Assembly: GCA_025667525.1 (NCBI GenBank)
Contig: CM046874.1
Coordinates: 278,316,380 to 278,380,379 of the forward strand
Length of the DNA stretch: 64,000 bases
Origin: Glebionis coronaria
Lineage: Eukaryota > Streptophyta > Magnoliopsida > Asterales > Asteraceae
Reading direction: 5' to 3'
Program-made: the position numbers and the translations under genes
In this document: piece after piece, positions 46,441-57,469 of the stretch
Numbering within the stretch: position 1 is the stretch's first letter
Layout: every line of letters begins with the position of its first letter
The notes under the pieces: generated by a model
Seen by the model: only the letters and a program-made list of their open reading frames with translations
Database searches by the model: none
What the model was told of the DNA's origin: nothing

Positions 46441-48074
46441 GCTTTATAGGCCCGTACTCTATTATACCATGGTTGTGAGGGTTTTCTAGCTACAGTTCAT
46501 GACACTACTTTCGAGACACCTTCACTTCATGATCATCCAGTGGTGTCAGATTTTCCAGATGTCTTTCTAGAGGAACTCCCACGCATACCCCCCATGCGAG
46601 AGGTAGAGTTTGGTATCGACCTCATCCCAGGTGTAGAACCAGTATCTATAGCTCCTTACCGTATGGCCCCGGTGGAGCTTAAGGAACTGAAAGATAGGCC
46701 TCAGAAACTTCTAGAAAGAAGTTTCATTCGTCCAAGCGTGTCACCTTGGGGCGCACCAGTTTTGTTTGTCAAAAAGAAGGACGGTAGTATGCGACTGTGT
46801 ATTGAATACCGCTAACTAAATAAGCTCACTATTCGTAACCGTTACCCACTTCCTCGTATTGATGATTTATTTTATCAGCTTCAGGGTGCCAAGCACTTCT
46901 TAAAAATCGATTTACAATCAGTTACCACCAGTTGCGTGTAAAAGAGCAGGATATATTCAAAACTGCTTTTAACACGAGGTATGGTCATTACGAATTTGTT
47001 GTTATGCCATTTGGTCTCACGAATGCGCCTGTAGTATTTATGGACTTGATGACCCGAGTCTTCCATGAATTCTTAGACAAGTTTGTGATTGTATTCATCG
47101 ACGATATCCTTAATTTATCCAAATCTAAAGAGGAACATGAGGATCATCTTCGTACAGTTTTGCAGAATCTCCGACGAGGGAAGCTTTATGCTAAATTTTC
47201 TAAGTGCGAGTTCTGGCTGAATAAAGTGGCGTTTCTAGGCCATATTGTTTCTGTAGAGGGGATCACCTTGGATTCTGCAAAGGTGTAGGTTATCAATAAA
47301 TGGCCGAGACCGACATCTGCCACTGAAGTCCGTAGTTTTCTTGGGTTAGCGGGATATTACCGCAGATTTGTAGAAAATTTCTCACGTTTGGCATTACCGT
47401 TGACCAAATTTATGTGTAAAGGGGAAACGTTTATATGGACCGAGGAGAGAGAAAAGAGTTTCGAGGAACTCAAACATCGTTTAATTTCAGCGCCGATCCT
47501 TACTCTCCCATCTGGTACAAGTGGTTATCATATTTGCAGTAACGCTTCAGGAAAAGGCTTGGGTTGTGTACGTAAGCAGCATGGGAAAGTCATTTCCTAT
47601 GCTTCACGTCAGCGAAAGCCGTATGAGAAAAATTATCCTACGCATGACCTGGAGCTCGCAGCAGTCATTTTTGCCCTCAAAATCTGGAGCCATTATTTAT
47701 ACGGTGAGTCATGTGATATCTTCACCGATCACAAAAGTCTAAAGTACATATTTACACCGCGAGAGCTGAACATGAGACAAAGGCGATGGTTGGAACTGCT
47801 GAAAGACTATGACACTAATATTCAGTATCACCTAGGTAAAGCAAATGTAGTAGCAGATGCCCTCAGTAGAAAGTCAGGAATGATAAATGGCATAAAGGTT
47901 CAGGAGGAAATTATTTAGGACTTAGAGCGGTATGATATTGAGCTCTTAGTACGCGGACAGAGGGGACACTGGTCTAGTCTGAGGGTAGAACCAGATTTAC
48001 TCTCTCGGATTAAAGCCGCACAAAAGGATGATGGTGAAAACTGGGTGATTGTCCAGAATATCGACCCACAGACT
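46441..48074 (+). pseudogene. pol: RT and RNase H of the Tekay element, cut by the copia insertion
   Basis: RT begins with [18 protein letters not shown] and reads through [20 protein letters not shown] to a TAA (46813-46815) where Gln is expected. A frameshift near 46920 follows, then [20 protein letters not shown] and catalytic FIDDIL (about 47097-47114). A TAG at 47286-47288 and a further frameshift lie before RNase H (47388-47918), which has the block VISYASRQ, the TDHKSLKY block and ADALSRK near its end. In the first RNase H block, Cys-Ser-Asn-Ala replaces the usual Cys-Asp-Ala, so a catalytic Asp is lost. Reading stops at the insertion at 48075, after NIDPQT. Confidence 0.85.
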
Positions 48075-49320
48075 TGTTAATGCAATGATGCCTAAAAACG
48101 TTACTTGCATTTTTCAGTCTCGCTTTGTTTTGATTACGACAATATGTAAAAACAAGCATTTACGAAAACAACGAAAACAACGAAAAACGTAATCTTGAGT
48201 TCAAGTATTTTTCATTTCAACAGTTATCACTTAAGGTATGAACAAACAAGTACTTATCCTAATTAAGTGATCAATGATTTAATCTTTTCTTAAAACTCAC
48301 TTTTTAGTAAGTGTGACAACGTTTTTTATTATTGTTTTTAAGAAAATGTTTTACTAAATTAATTATTGGAAAATTTGAAATTTAAAAATGGCATATTCTA
48401 TCTTGGTTTGGAATATCCTTTCAGGATATTTTTATCCCCAGATTCAAACTAATACACTAAAAGACAAAAAGGAGCAGAGTCTATGCAGGCGGTTCCTTAA
48501 CACCTATAGCGGTTCCTTATCGATATGGAACCGCGGGGCTCCAATAAGGAATCGCGTGCAGATACAGCCGTTGGATGTTTGTCTTATAAATAATGGACCA
48601 TTCTCAGACTTTCAAACCACCTCTTTTGCACATACATTTCCAGATTCTTTTATATTTCTTAAATCACTCAAATCCTTGATCATTTGGTTGATTACTACTT
48701 GTTTAGAAGTGAATCTTTCTCCTCTCATATTTTCATCTCAAAGTGAAAAGAGAATAACATTATCATTCTTGAAGTGTTGTATCTACCTCAAATATCCATT
48801 GAAGATCCAAACTTATTCATTCATTGTTGTGTCATTGTTGTGAAGATCCAAGTAGTTGTGTCTATTTGGAAGTTGTGTATGTATTAAGGTTAATACTTAG
48901 TCCCTAAAGTATATTGGTGTAGCTTGGTCCTAGCTAAGATTAGGGCTCGACTTTTAGCTTAGAGTCGAAAATTGGTTAAGAGACGTTGTGTACGGTTTCT
49001 CCAACTTAAGGAGCTTCTTGATTAGTGAAATCTCGAGTAAGGTGTACCCGAGGAGTGGAGTAGGAACGAGGAGTGAGCTTCGTTGCCGAACCACTATAAA
49101 TCCTTGGTGTTTGGTTTGATCTTTCCTTCCCTTATCTCTTTACATTCATTATTCTTTATACTTGTGATTATTAGTTTAGTTGCACTATAGCTTGTTCATA
49201 TTGTGTATAAGAAGGTTTCACATAAATACTCAAGCTTAAGTTTTTGAAAAAGGATTTTTATAAATCAATTTTTAACAAGTAATTTTAAGAAACTATTCAA
49301 CCCCGCTTCTAGTTTCTACA
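48075..49320 (+). repeat. 5' LTR of the copia element
   Basis: 1246 bp, TGTTAATGCA to TTTCTACA, a direct repeat of 54977-56224. The open frame at 48388-48843 recurs only in part in the other LTR and is not supported. Confidence 0.9.
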
Positions 49321-49322
49321 AT

Positions 49323-49334
49323 TGGTATCAGAGC
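49323..49334 (+). other. Primer-binding site of the copia element (tRNA-iMet type)
   Basis: TGGTATCAGAGC, two bases after the LTR end. Confidence 0.9.
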
Positions 49335-49376
49335 ATGGTTGCTCAAGACTTTTTAAAATATATTATATTTTAAAAC

Positions 49377-50320
49377 TTGAATCGATCTATGGATTCTAAC
49401 AAGTATCTAGAAAGGCAATCCATGCAAAGACCACCTCTTTTTGAAACCGATAGTTTTATTTATTGGAAAAATAGGTTTGAGACTTATGTGAAATCAAAAG
49501 ATTTAGATCTTTGGCGTATTATTACCACTGGTGATTTTTTACCATTCCAATATAATGAAGTTTCTAAAAGTAAAGAGATAGTCACTTTTGACAAAGCTAA
49601 TGATGATACTAAAAGGAAACTTGCTAAAAATAATGAGGCTAAAATGGTAATTTATAATGCTTTACCAAAGAAAGAGTACGAAAGGATTTTTATGTGTGAA
49701 ACTGCTAAAGAAATTTGAAACACTCTTTTAGTAACCCGCCAAGGTAATATCCAAGTCAAAGAAAGTAAAATCGATCTTCTTGTTCAACCATATGAACAAT
49801 TTGTCATCTTAGAAGATGAAACTATTGATAGTGCATTTTCTAGATTTAACACTATTATTACTAGTCTAAAAGCACTTGATGAAGGTTCTTCTAGCAAGAA
49901 CAATATTAGGAAGTTTCTTAGGGCATTGAATCCCAAATGGAGAGCTAAAGTCACGGTGATTGAAGAATCAAAGGATCTCGCCAAATTATCACTCGATGAA
50001 CTCATTGGTAACTTTAAGGTTCATGAGATGATAATTTTGAAGGACTCGGAAATGGTGAAAACTAAGAGTGAAAGAAAGTCTCTTGCACTAAAAGCTAATA
50101 AGGCACAAAGTGACCATGAAACATCCTCAGATAGTGATGATGAGGAATATGCCTTGGCGGTTAGAGGCTTTAAGAAGTTATTCAAAAGACGAGGTTAATA
50201 CGTGAGGCAACCAAACAACGACAAGAAATTCTTCTCCAAAAACTGATTTGCTAAAGATGATAAAGGTGATAGGAAACTTTTTAGATGTGGTGATCCGAAT
50301 CATTTCATCGGTGATTGTCT
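49377..50320 (+). pseudogene. gag: gag of the copia element
   Basis: The first frame (49377-49718) has PPLFETDSFIYWKNRFETYV, the usual start of plant copia gag, and ends at TGA (49716-49718). Without frame change the reading continues through 49719-50198 ([18 protein letters not shown], then an acidic [19 protein letters not shown]) to TAA. A decayed zinc knuckle FRCGDPNHFIGDC follows at about 50284-50318, with the first Cys replaced by Leu. So it is one frame broken by two stops plus a lost zinc ligand. Confidence 0.8.
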
Positions 50321-51193
50321 AAGGCTTCGCGCGACAAAAACCACACGGCGTTTGTTGGAGGTTCATGGAGCGATAGCGATGAAGATGTTGATGACAGTCC
50401 CAAAGATGAGAAATGTCTTATGGCTCACACTTCTAAAGAGATATGTTTGGGAATCGATCTAGAGCCTGACGAGTGGATTAAGGATAGTGGTTGTTCTAAA
50501 CACATGACGGGTAATCGAAGTTTATTCTCACACTACAAAGCATATGATGGAGGTAACTTTACATTCGCTAGTAATCGACGTGGTAATATCATTGGAAAAG
50601 GTACGGTCTCTCTTGACTCTATGTCTACAGAAAACGTAGAGCACGTAGATAGCTTAGGTTTTAACCTTCTAAGTATAGGTCAAATTTGTGACAATAAGTG
50701 TAAGGTCATCTTTTCGGAATATGATAGTGAAATAGTAAAAGATGGAAAACTCACTGGAAAAGGTGTTAGAAAGCATGGGATTTATGTCATGAAGGTCAAT
50801 AGGAAGTCAAAGGACAACTTATGTCTAGCGACTTTAGATGATAGTTCCACTCTTTGGCATAGGAGATTAGGTCACGCTAATATGTGTTTAATTCAATCTT
50901 TAGTCTATAAGGAGTTGGTAATACATCTCCCCAAGATGAAGTTTGATAGTCACTTTTGTGATGCTTGCAAAATTGGGAAGCAAGTTCACTCAATTCACAA
51001 AGCCAAGAATTTGGTTTCGACCTCTCGGTGTTTAGAGCTCTTACATATGGATCTCTTTGGACCTTCCGCCATACGGAGTTATGAAGGTAACCTTTATACC
51101 CTAGTTATAGTGGATGACTATTTTAGATTCACTTGGACTAGATCTTTGGCATCTAAGAATGAAGCTTTCGATCACTTCAAAACCTTTAGTTGA
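50321..51193 (+). pseudogene. Protease and integrase N-terminus of the copia element
   Basis: The frame of 292 codons (from 50315) contains protease DEWIKDSGCSKHMTGN with the catalytic Asp. Further on come the integrase zinc region LWHRRLGHANM and CDACKIGKQ, and the first catalytic Asp in LLHMDLFGPS. It ends at TGA (51191-51193) after KTFS. The integrase core is then reached in another frame, so a frameshift lies near 51180. Confidence 0.85.
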
Positions 51194-51923
51194 AGAATTC
51201 AAAATCAACTCGGATGTTCAATTGTCTCTATTAGGACGGATAATGGTAGGGAATTTGATAATGAAGTGCAATTTGGTGGCTCATGGTATTATCCATAACT
51301 TCTCGGCTCCTCTCACTAAACAATCAAATGGGGTAGTCGAAAGGAAGAATAGGACCATCCAAGAGATGAGTAGGACGATGTTAAATGAGCAATCTTTGCC
51401 TCAAAAATTTTGGTGCAATGCCGTGGACACATCAACCTACATTCTCAACCGAATTCTTATTCGATCTTTTCTAGGAATGACCCCCTATGAGATTCTTAAA
51501 GGTAAGAAGCCCTCATTGGAATACTTTAGGGTGTTTGGAAGCAATTGCTTCATTCTCAACACCAAAGATTACCTTACAAAGTTCGACCCAAAGTCTTACG
51601 AAGGTATCTTTTTAGGTTATTCTCAAACTAGCAAAGCCTACATAGTCCTCAATAGAACCTCGGATGTAATTGAAGAATCACTTAGCGTGACATTTGATGA
51701 AACCCCTGCTTTATCTAAGACACCACCTATGGTAGATGATGACTTACAAGAATTAGACATAGTTAATGCCAAAGATGTTAGAAACATAAGAATTGAAGAC
51801 CTTATTGTTGAAAAGGGAGTAAACATTAAGGAGTCTAAGGATCATGCTCTTGATAACGTCATAGGCGAATTAAATCAAAGGACCCTAAGATCTCAAGTCC
51901 AAAATCTAAGTAACTTCTTTTGA
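51194..51923 (+). pseudogene. Integrase core and C-terminus of the copia element
   Basis: The second catalytic Asp is readable near 51235 (RTDNGREF) but in a different frame from the rest, so there is another frameshift around 51250. The third acid is in NGVVERKNRTIQEMSRTM. After it come the conserved WCNAVDTSTYILNR, LGMTPYEIL and FGSNCFILN blocks. The linker towards RT follows, ending at TGA (51921-51923). Confidence 0.82.
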
Positions 51924-53462
51924 TTTGTCTCCTTGATTGAACCAAAGAATGTTAAAGAAGCTTTGATGGACAAGAGTTGGGTCATCGCTATGCAAGAAGA
52001 ATTGAATCAATTCATTGCTAATGATGTTTGGGAACTTGTTCCTCCACCTAGAAGTTCGACCATCATAGGAACCAAATGGCTATATAGGAATAAGTTAGAC
52101 GAGAATGGTGTTGTGTCTCGTAACAAGGCTAGACTTGTAGCTCAAGGCTATAATCAACAAAAAGGTATTGATATGACGAGACATACACACCCGTAGCTAG
52201 ATTAGAATCCATTATAATCCTTTTAGCTTACGCTTGTGCTTTATACTTTAAGCTTCAATAAATGGATGTAAAGAGTGCATTTCTTAACGGTTTGATCAAT
52301 GAGGAGGTATATGTGGCTCAACCTACCGGCTTCATTGATTTTGAGAAACCGGATCATGTTTACAAGCTTAAGAATGCTCTTTATGGTCTTAAACAAGCAC
52401 CCAAAGCTTGGTATGATAGACTTAAAGCGTTTCTTGTTAAACATGAGTATACAATGGGGATGGTAGACAATACGCTCTTTACAAAGAAGAAAGGTTCTCA
52501 CCTCATTATCGTACAAATATATGTTGATGTCATTATATTTGGTTCAACTTGTCAATCATTGTGTGATGACTTTTCCAAAATCATGCATGACGAGTTTGAA
52601 ATGAGTATGATGGGAGAACTTAACTTCTTTTTAGGACTCCAAATTAAACAAATAGATGATGGTATTTTCTTTAATCAATCAAAGTATGTTAAAGAAATGC
52701 TAAAGAAATTTAGATTAGAAGACTCTAGACCAATGAAGACCCCTATGGCCTCAGATACTAACTCACCATAGATGATGATTGTGAGTCGGTAGACAACACC
52801 AAATATATAGGTATGATTGGTAGTTTGTTATACCTAACGGCAAGTCGAACGGATATCATGTTTAGTGTTTGCCTTTGTGCTCGCTTTCAAGAGGCTCCCA
52901 AAACATGCCACCTTGAAGCGGTTAAGCTTATATTCCGATACATTAAGGGCACTATGCATTTAGGATTATGGTATCCTAAAGGGACCGACGTAGAAACCAT
53001 CGTCTACGCGGACTCGGATCATGCGGGAGACTATGTGGACTGGAAAAGCACTAGTAGAGTTTGTACCTTCATGGGATGTTGTTTAACTTCTTTGTTCTCC
53101 AAGAAACAACCCGCTCTTGCTATATCCACCACGGAAGCCGAGTATTTGAGTACCAGTAAAGCTTGTCAACAAGCTCTATGGATGAAGCAAGCACTTGTTG
53201 ATTACGGGATTTCTCTTGATGATGTTCCCATCGTGTACGACAATAAGGGTGCAATAGACCTTAGCAAAAATCTCGTGCAACACTCGCGAACTAAGCACAT
53301 AGAGATTCGCCACCATTTTCTTAGGGATAATGTTCAAAAGGGTAACATTTCGATTGAGAAGGTACCTTCGGTATAAAACTTAGCCGACATCTTCACTAAG
53401 CCACTTAAGAGGGAACCTTTTAATTACTTGTGTCTAGGTCTAGGTTTAATGGAACATATTCC
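51924..53462 (+). pseudogene. pol: RT and RNase H of the copia element
   Basis: RT N-terminus at 51933-52196 (WVIAMQEELNQF, GTKWLYRNKLDENG). After a frameshift near 52180 comes 52262-52771, with [18 protein letters not shown] and [14 protein letters not shown]. The catalytic YVDD is YVDV (GTC codon at 52529-52531), so the second Asp is lost. A frameshift near 52768 leads to RNase H (52813-53376), with YADSDHAGD and the TTEAEY block. TAA at 53374-53376 cuts it just before LADIFTKPL, the normal C-terminal block, which ends near 53462. Confidence 0.87.
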
Positions 53463-54976
53463 TTAATTGCGCATCTTAATCGAGTATTTTTCTCTTTTTA
53501 AATCTTTTCTTTCTTTGAGTCTTTGTATATCACAAAATTCTTGTTGAATTCTTCTCTTACCTTTTTCAAAATTCTCAAAATTCTTTCGAAAAGTGTCGAA
53601 AAATATTTTTGCATTGTTAATTCAATCTAAAAACGTTTTTCATAGCTTCTTGCTATTCATAATGATCTTACATAATTCATATGTATGAGTCTCTCAAATA
53701 TATCAAGAAAAAAGGAAATTATGGAGGATCATTGTGTCATGACTTTGTGTCTAGTTCTACACACCTCCTACATCGATTTTATTAAAAATCCATGTATTTT
53801 GGGTCAAAACCTTGTTTGGTGAGCTCTTGTGTGTTTTCTTTGTCTATCTTTGCTTCTTAGCATATTTCCATGATTAGTTAGACTAGAAAAATATGATTTG
53901 CTGAATTGGAAAATCCTCCCTCATCACCAGATTCAACCCAATGTGGGCGGTTCTTTATTGATACCGCGGTTCCCCAGTGGTAAGGAACCGCCGACTGAGG
54001 TAAGGAACCGCGCCCAATAGTTTCTTTTTGGGTATTCCTGAAACTCCAAATTTGTTCCAACATTTTTTAGAATCTTTGTTTCAACCCTTTGACCCACCCC
54101 AAATTATCTTGGGCTTTCTCTATTTAACCTTAAGCATTTTGCATCCTTTCTCAAATCAAAATGTCTTATTCAATGAAAGCTTTGATTCTCCTCCATTCTC
54201 TCCAATTGCTTTCAATCCCAATTCACCCAAGGACACTCAAAATCACATATCTTCTCCTTCTAAGAATGTTGATTGTGGAAATTCTTATCTTCCACCACTA
54301 GCCTTTAGTGTTCTACATCCTTCACATGATAATGTCATGCATCATGGAACATATTGTCATTGTTGTCAATATCAACATCTTGCTATGGCTCATATCTATG
54401 AAGAGTTGAATTACATCAAGAGTCTCTTAGTCAAACTTCCTCTTCACTATAACTATGAGATCTCTACCAAGCCACCACCACCTCCTTCCGCCACTACCTT
54501 GTCTTTTATCTAAGCATTGGTTGCTTATCTTTAAGACAACTAGTTCAAGCAAATCTTAGGGTTCTAGTTTAACTATGATAAGATTTATGCTTTTCTTTTG
54601 GCTTATTTTATTTCTCATGCATCTTTGTATGTCTTATTTTATCATTTATCATGTTTTTCTTTTAACATGACTTATCTTGGATCTTTGTCTCTTCTAATTT
54701 TTTTTGTAACCTTTGCTATATATATTGTTAGGTGTCTCTTCTCTACTACTAACCCTTCTATGTAGCTTTTCAACTTATATCGATTCCTTGGCGCCCCAAT
54801 CAAGGGGGAGTAAGCACCAAGGGGGAGCATTTGCAAAGTCTGGTTCTTTTCTTCTTCAAAGACTTTAGCAACCTTTTTGCTTCGACAAAGGGGGAGAAAT
54901 GATAAACTCGTATTCGAAAATCTTGTTTTATTAGATGATTGAGTTTATGTATTGTCGGAATCAAAAAGGCGGAGTT
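53463..54976 (+). other. Region between RNase H and 3' LTR of the copia element
   Basis: About 1.5 kb. Three AAGGGGGAG tracts (54802-54810, 54819-54827, 54888-54896) and a purine-rich AAAAAGGCGGAG next to the LTR (54964-54976) lie in its right part. An open frame of about 161 codons (54028-54513) begins at a TTG and has no early ATG. It has a Cys/His-rich patch (HGTYCHCCQYQH) and a Pro-rich end. Sireviruses can carry an extra gene here, but nothing shows that this is one. GGAACCGC-like words (about 53960-54015) echo a cluster in the LTR (about 48490-48550). Confidence 0.55.
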
Positions 54977-56224
54977 TGTTAATGCAATGATGCCTAAAAA
55001 CGTTGCTTTCATTTTTCGGTCTCGCTTTGTTTTGATTACGACAATATGTAAAAACAAGCATTTACGAAAACAACGAAAAACGAATTATTGAGTTCAAGTT
55101 TTTTTCATTTCAACAATTATCACTTAAGGTATGAACAAACAAGTACTTATCCTAATTAAGTGATCAAGGATTTAATCTTTTCTTAAAACTCACTTTTTAT
55201 TAAGTGTGACAAAGTTTTTTTATTAAACTTTATTTTTAAGAAAATGTTTTATTAAATAAATTATTTGAAAATTTGAAATTTGAAAATGGCATATTCTATC
55301 TTGGTTTGGAATATCCTTTCAGGATATTTTTATCCTCAGATTCGAACCAATCCACTAAAAGACAAAAAGAAGCGGAGTCTATGCAGTCGGTTCCTTAGCA
55401 CCTATAGCGGTTCCTTATCGATATGGAACCGCGGGCTCCAATAAGGAACCGCATGCAGATATAGCCGTTGGATGTTTGTGTTATAAATAGTGGACCATTC
55501 TCAGACTTTCAAACCACCTCTTTTGCACATACATTTCCAAATTCTTTTATATTTCTGAAATCACTCAAATCCTTGATCATTTGTTTGATTACTACTTGTT
55601 TAGAAGTGAATCTTTCTCCTCTCATATTTTCCTCTCAAAGTGCAAAGAGAAGAACACTATCATTCTTGAAGTGTTGTGTCTACCTCAAAGATCAATTGAA
55701 GATCCAAACTTATTCATTCATTGTTGTATCATTGTTGTGAAGATCCAAGTAGTTGTGTCTATTTGGAAGTTGTGTATCTATTAAGTTTAATACTTAGTCC
55801 TTAAAGTATATTGGTGTAGATTGGCTAGCTAAGATTAGGGCTCGACTTTTAGCTTAGAGTCGGAAATTGGTTAAGCGACATTGTGTACGGTTTCTCCACC
55901 CTAAGGAGCTTGTTGATTAGTGAACTCTCGAGTAAGGTGTACTCGAGGAGTGGAGTAGGAACGAGGAGCGAGCTTCGTTGCCGAACCACTATAAATCATT
56001 GGTGTTTGGTTTGATATTTCCTTACCCTATCTCTTTACATTCATTATTCTTTATACTTGTGATTATTAGTTTAGTTGCACTATACCTTGTTCATATCGCG
56101 TATAAGAAGGTTTCACATAAATACTCAAGCTTAAGTTTTTGAAAAAGGATTTTTATAAATCAATTTTTAACAAGTAATTTTAAGAAACTATTCGACCCCC
56201 CCCCCCTCCCTCCTAGTTTCTACA
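54977..56224 (+). repeat. 3' LTR of the copia element
   Basis: 1248 bp. It differs from the 5' LTR mainly by substitutions and by a C-rich run (about 56196-56213) where the 5' LTR has CCCCGCTTC. Confidence 0.9.
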
Positions 56225-56362
56225 AAATGAATTTCGTATAGATGATGATGGTATCGTATGGCAGGGTACCAAACTCTGCGTTCCAGAAGACACTAATCTT
56301 AGAGAAGCCTTAATGACTGAGGCTCACGGCTCTCCGTCTTCTATCCATCCGGGTTCCATTAA
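56225..56362 (+). pseudogene. Integrase fragment of the Tekay element between two insertions
   Basis: It continues the frame cut at 48074: NEFRIDDDGIVWQGTKLCVP, then the zinc-binding start of integrase (TEAHGSPSSIHPG). It breaks off at 56362, where element A begins. In the reading across the empty sites, NIDPQT is followed by NEFRI, and IHPGS by the frame resuming at 62830. Confidence 0.85.
56358..56362. other. Target-site duplication of element A (left copy)
   Basis: ATTAA before the LTR versus ACTAA at 62825-62829. There is one mismatch, and the right copy keeps the coding sense better. Confidence 0.7.
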
Positions 56363-56875
56363 TGTTGGGTCTAAAAGTTGATGTGGTAGAAACTCAAAAT
56401 GAAGAAATATCAAGACGTTTGTTCAGACACGCTGACACGTGAAAGCTAGACGCTAACACGTGTATTCTAGACGCTGACAAATATCAAAACGTTGATGGAA
56501 TTATATTTAGAGGATATATTCAAGATATTGTAGGACGATATTTAGAATATAGTTTATCTAAATAGAATATTTAGATGTTTATTCATTCTTATCTCTTGTA
56601 AAACCCTATTCCTTACACTATAAAAGGAACCAAGGGTTATAGGTTTATTCATAACTTTCATATACAATGTAAACCTAAAGCGTGTGTCGACTAGGTGTGG
56701 GATTAAATGTATACACACCTAGTGATTGTTTGTTATTAATATAATGAGCAATCCTTGAGTAATTCATGTGTTCTTGTGCCCAAACACCTTGTTTAATGGT
56801 TGTTGTTCTGTTCCGCTGTGATTGTTTAATCATATGAACAATGATCATTCCTAGCAGCTAAAAGATCGAGGAAAC
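56363..56875 (+). repeat. 5' LTR of element A, main part
   Basis: It starts TGTTGGGTC. It has two CACGTG motifs (56436-56441 and 56457-56462) among GACGCTGACA-like words, a TATAAAAGG box at about 56620, and is cut 13 bases before its end by element B. Confidence 0.9.
56871..56875. other. Target-site duplication of element B (left copy)
   Basis: GAAAC, repeated exactly at 60249-60253. Confidence 0.92.
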
Positions 56876-57454
56876 TGTTGGGTCAAAAAGTTGATGTGGC
56901 AGAAACTCAAAAACGAAGAAAACATGAAGATATTGTCTAAGCGTTGTCAAGAGTAATCCAAGCGTTGACAAGTGCAAACTAAGCGTTGTTGGCTCAAGAG
57001 TTGTCGTGTGCAATCCAAGCATTGTCACATGCAATTCAAGAGTTGATAGAAATGTAGACAAGAAGCTTATAGAAGCTTCTATTTAGATAAACATGCAAGA
57101 TTTATTCTGCATAAGTTTATTTAAATAGAAGATTTACTTGTTTATTTGTTATTATCTCTTTTAAAACCCTAATCCTTACACTATAATTTGAACCAAGGGT
57201 TATTAGGTTTTTCATCAATTCATTCACAATGTAAACCTAAAAGCGTGTGTGCACTAGACGTGGGATTCAATGTATACACGTCTAGTGATTGTTGATTATT
57301 AATATAATTAGCAATCCTTTTGTTTTAATTCATGTGTTATTGTGCCTAAACACCTTGTTAATGGTTGTTGTTCTAATTTCGCTTTGATTATGTTAATCAT
57401 ATGAACAATGATCATTCCTAGTAGCTTAAAGATCCGGAAACCAAGGTTTCCACA
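56876..57454 (+). repeat. 5' LTR of element B
   Basis: 579 bp. GCGTTGACA/GCGTTGTCA-like words repeat about every 20-25 bases near its start. The corresponding minus-strand open frame (56858-57061) is a by-product of these words. Confidence 0.9.
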
Positions 57455-57456
57455 AT

Positions 57457-57469
57457 TGGTATCAGAGCC
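57457..57469 (+). other. Primer-binding site of element B
   Basis: TGGTATCAGAGCC, two bases after the LTR, tRNA-iMet type. Confidence 0.88.

Larger units (their letters stand above)
48075..56224 (+). mobile_element. Sirevirus-like Ty1/copia retrotransposon
   Basis: LTRs 48075-49320 and 54977-56224; PBS TGGTATCAGAGC (49323-49334); gag, protease, integrase, RT and RNase H in copia order; and 1.5 kb between RNase H and the 3' LTR with three AAGGGGGAG tracts. Multiplied purine tracts of this kind, with long sequence downstream of pol, are known from Sireviruses, so I assign it there with moderate confidence. Coding frames are broken. No clear 5-bp duplication is seen (AGACT on the left, AAATG on the right). 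Confidence 0.85.

Noticed and set aside
48388..48843. Open frame of 151 codons in the 5' LTR of the copia element
   Set aside because: The 3' LTR keeps only part of the frame, as expected of non-coding sequence.
56858..57061. Minus-strand open frame with Leu/Thr-rich repeats, also at 59658-59855
   Set aside because: Reverse reading of the GCGTTGACA-type words in the LTRs of B.
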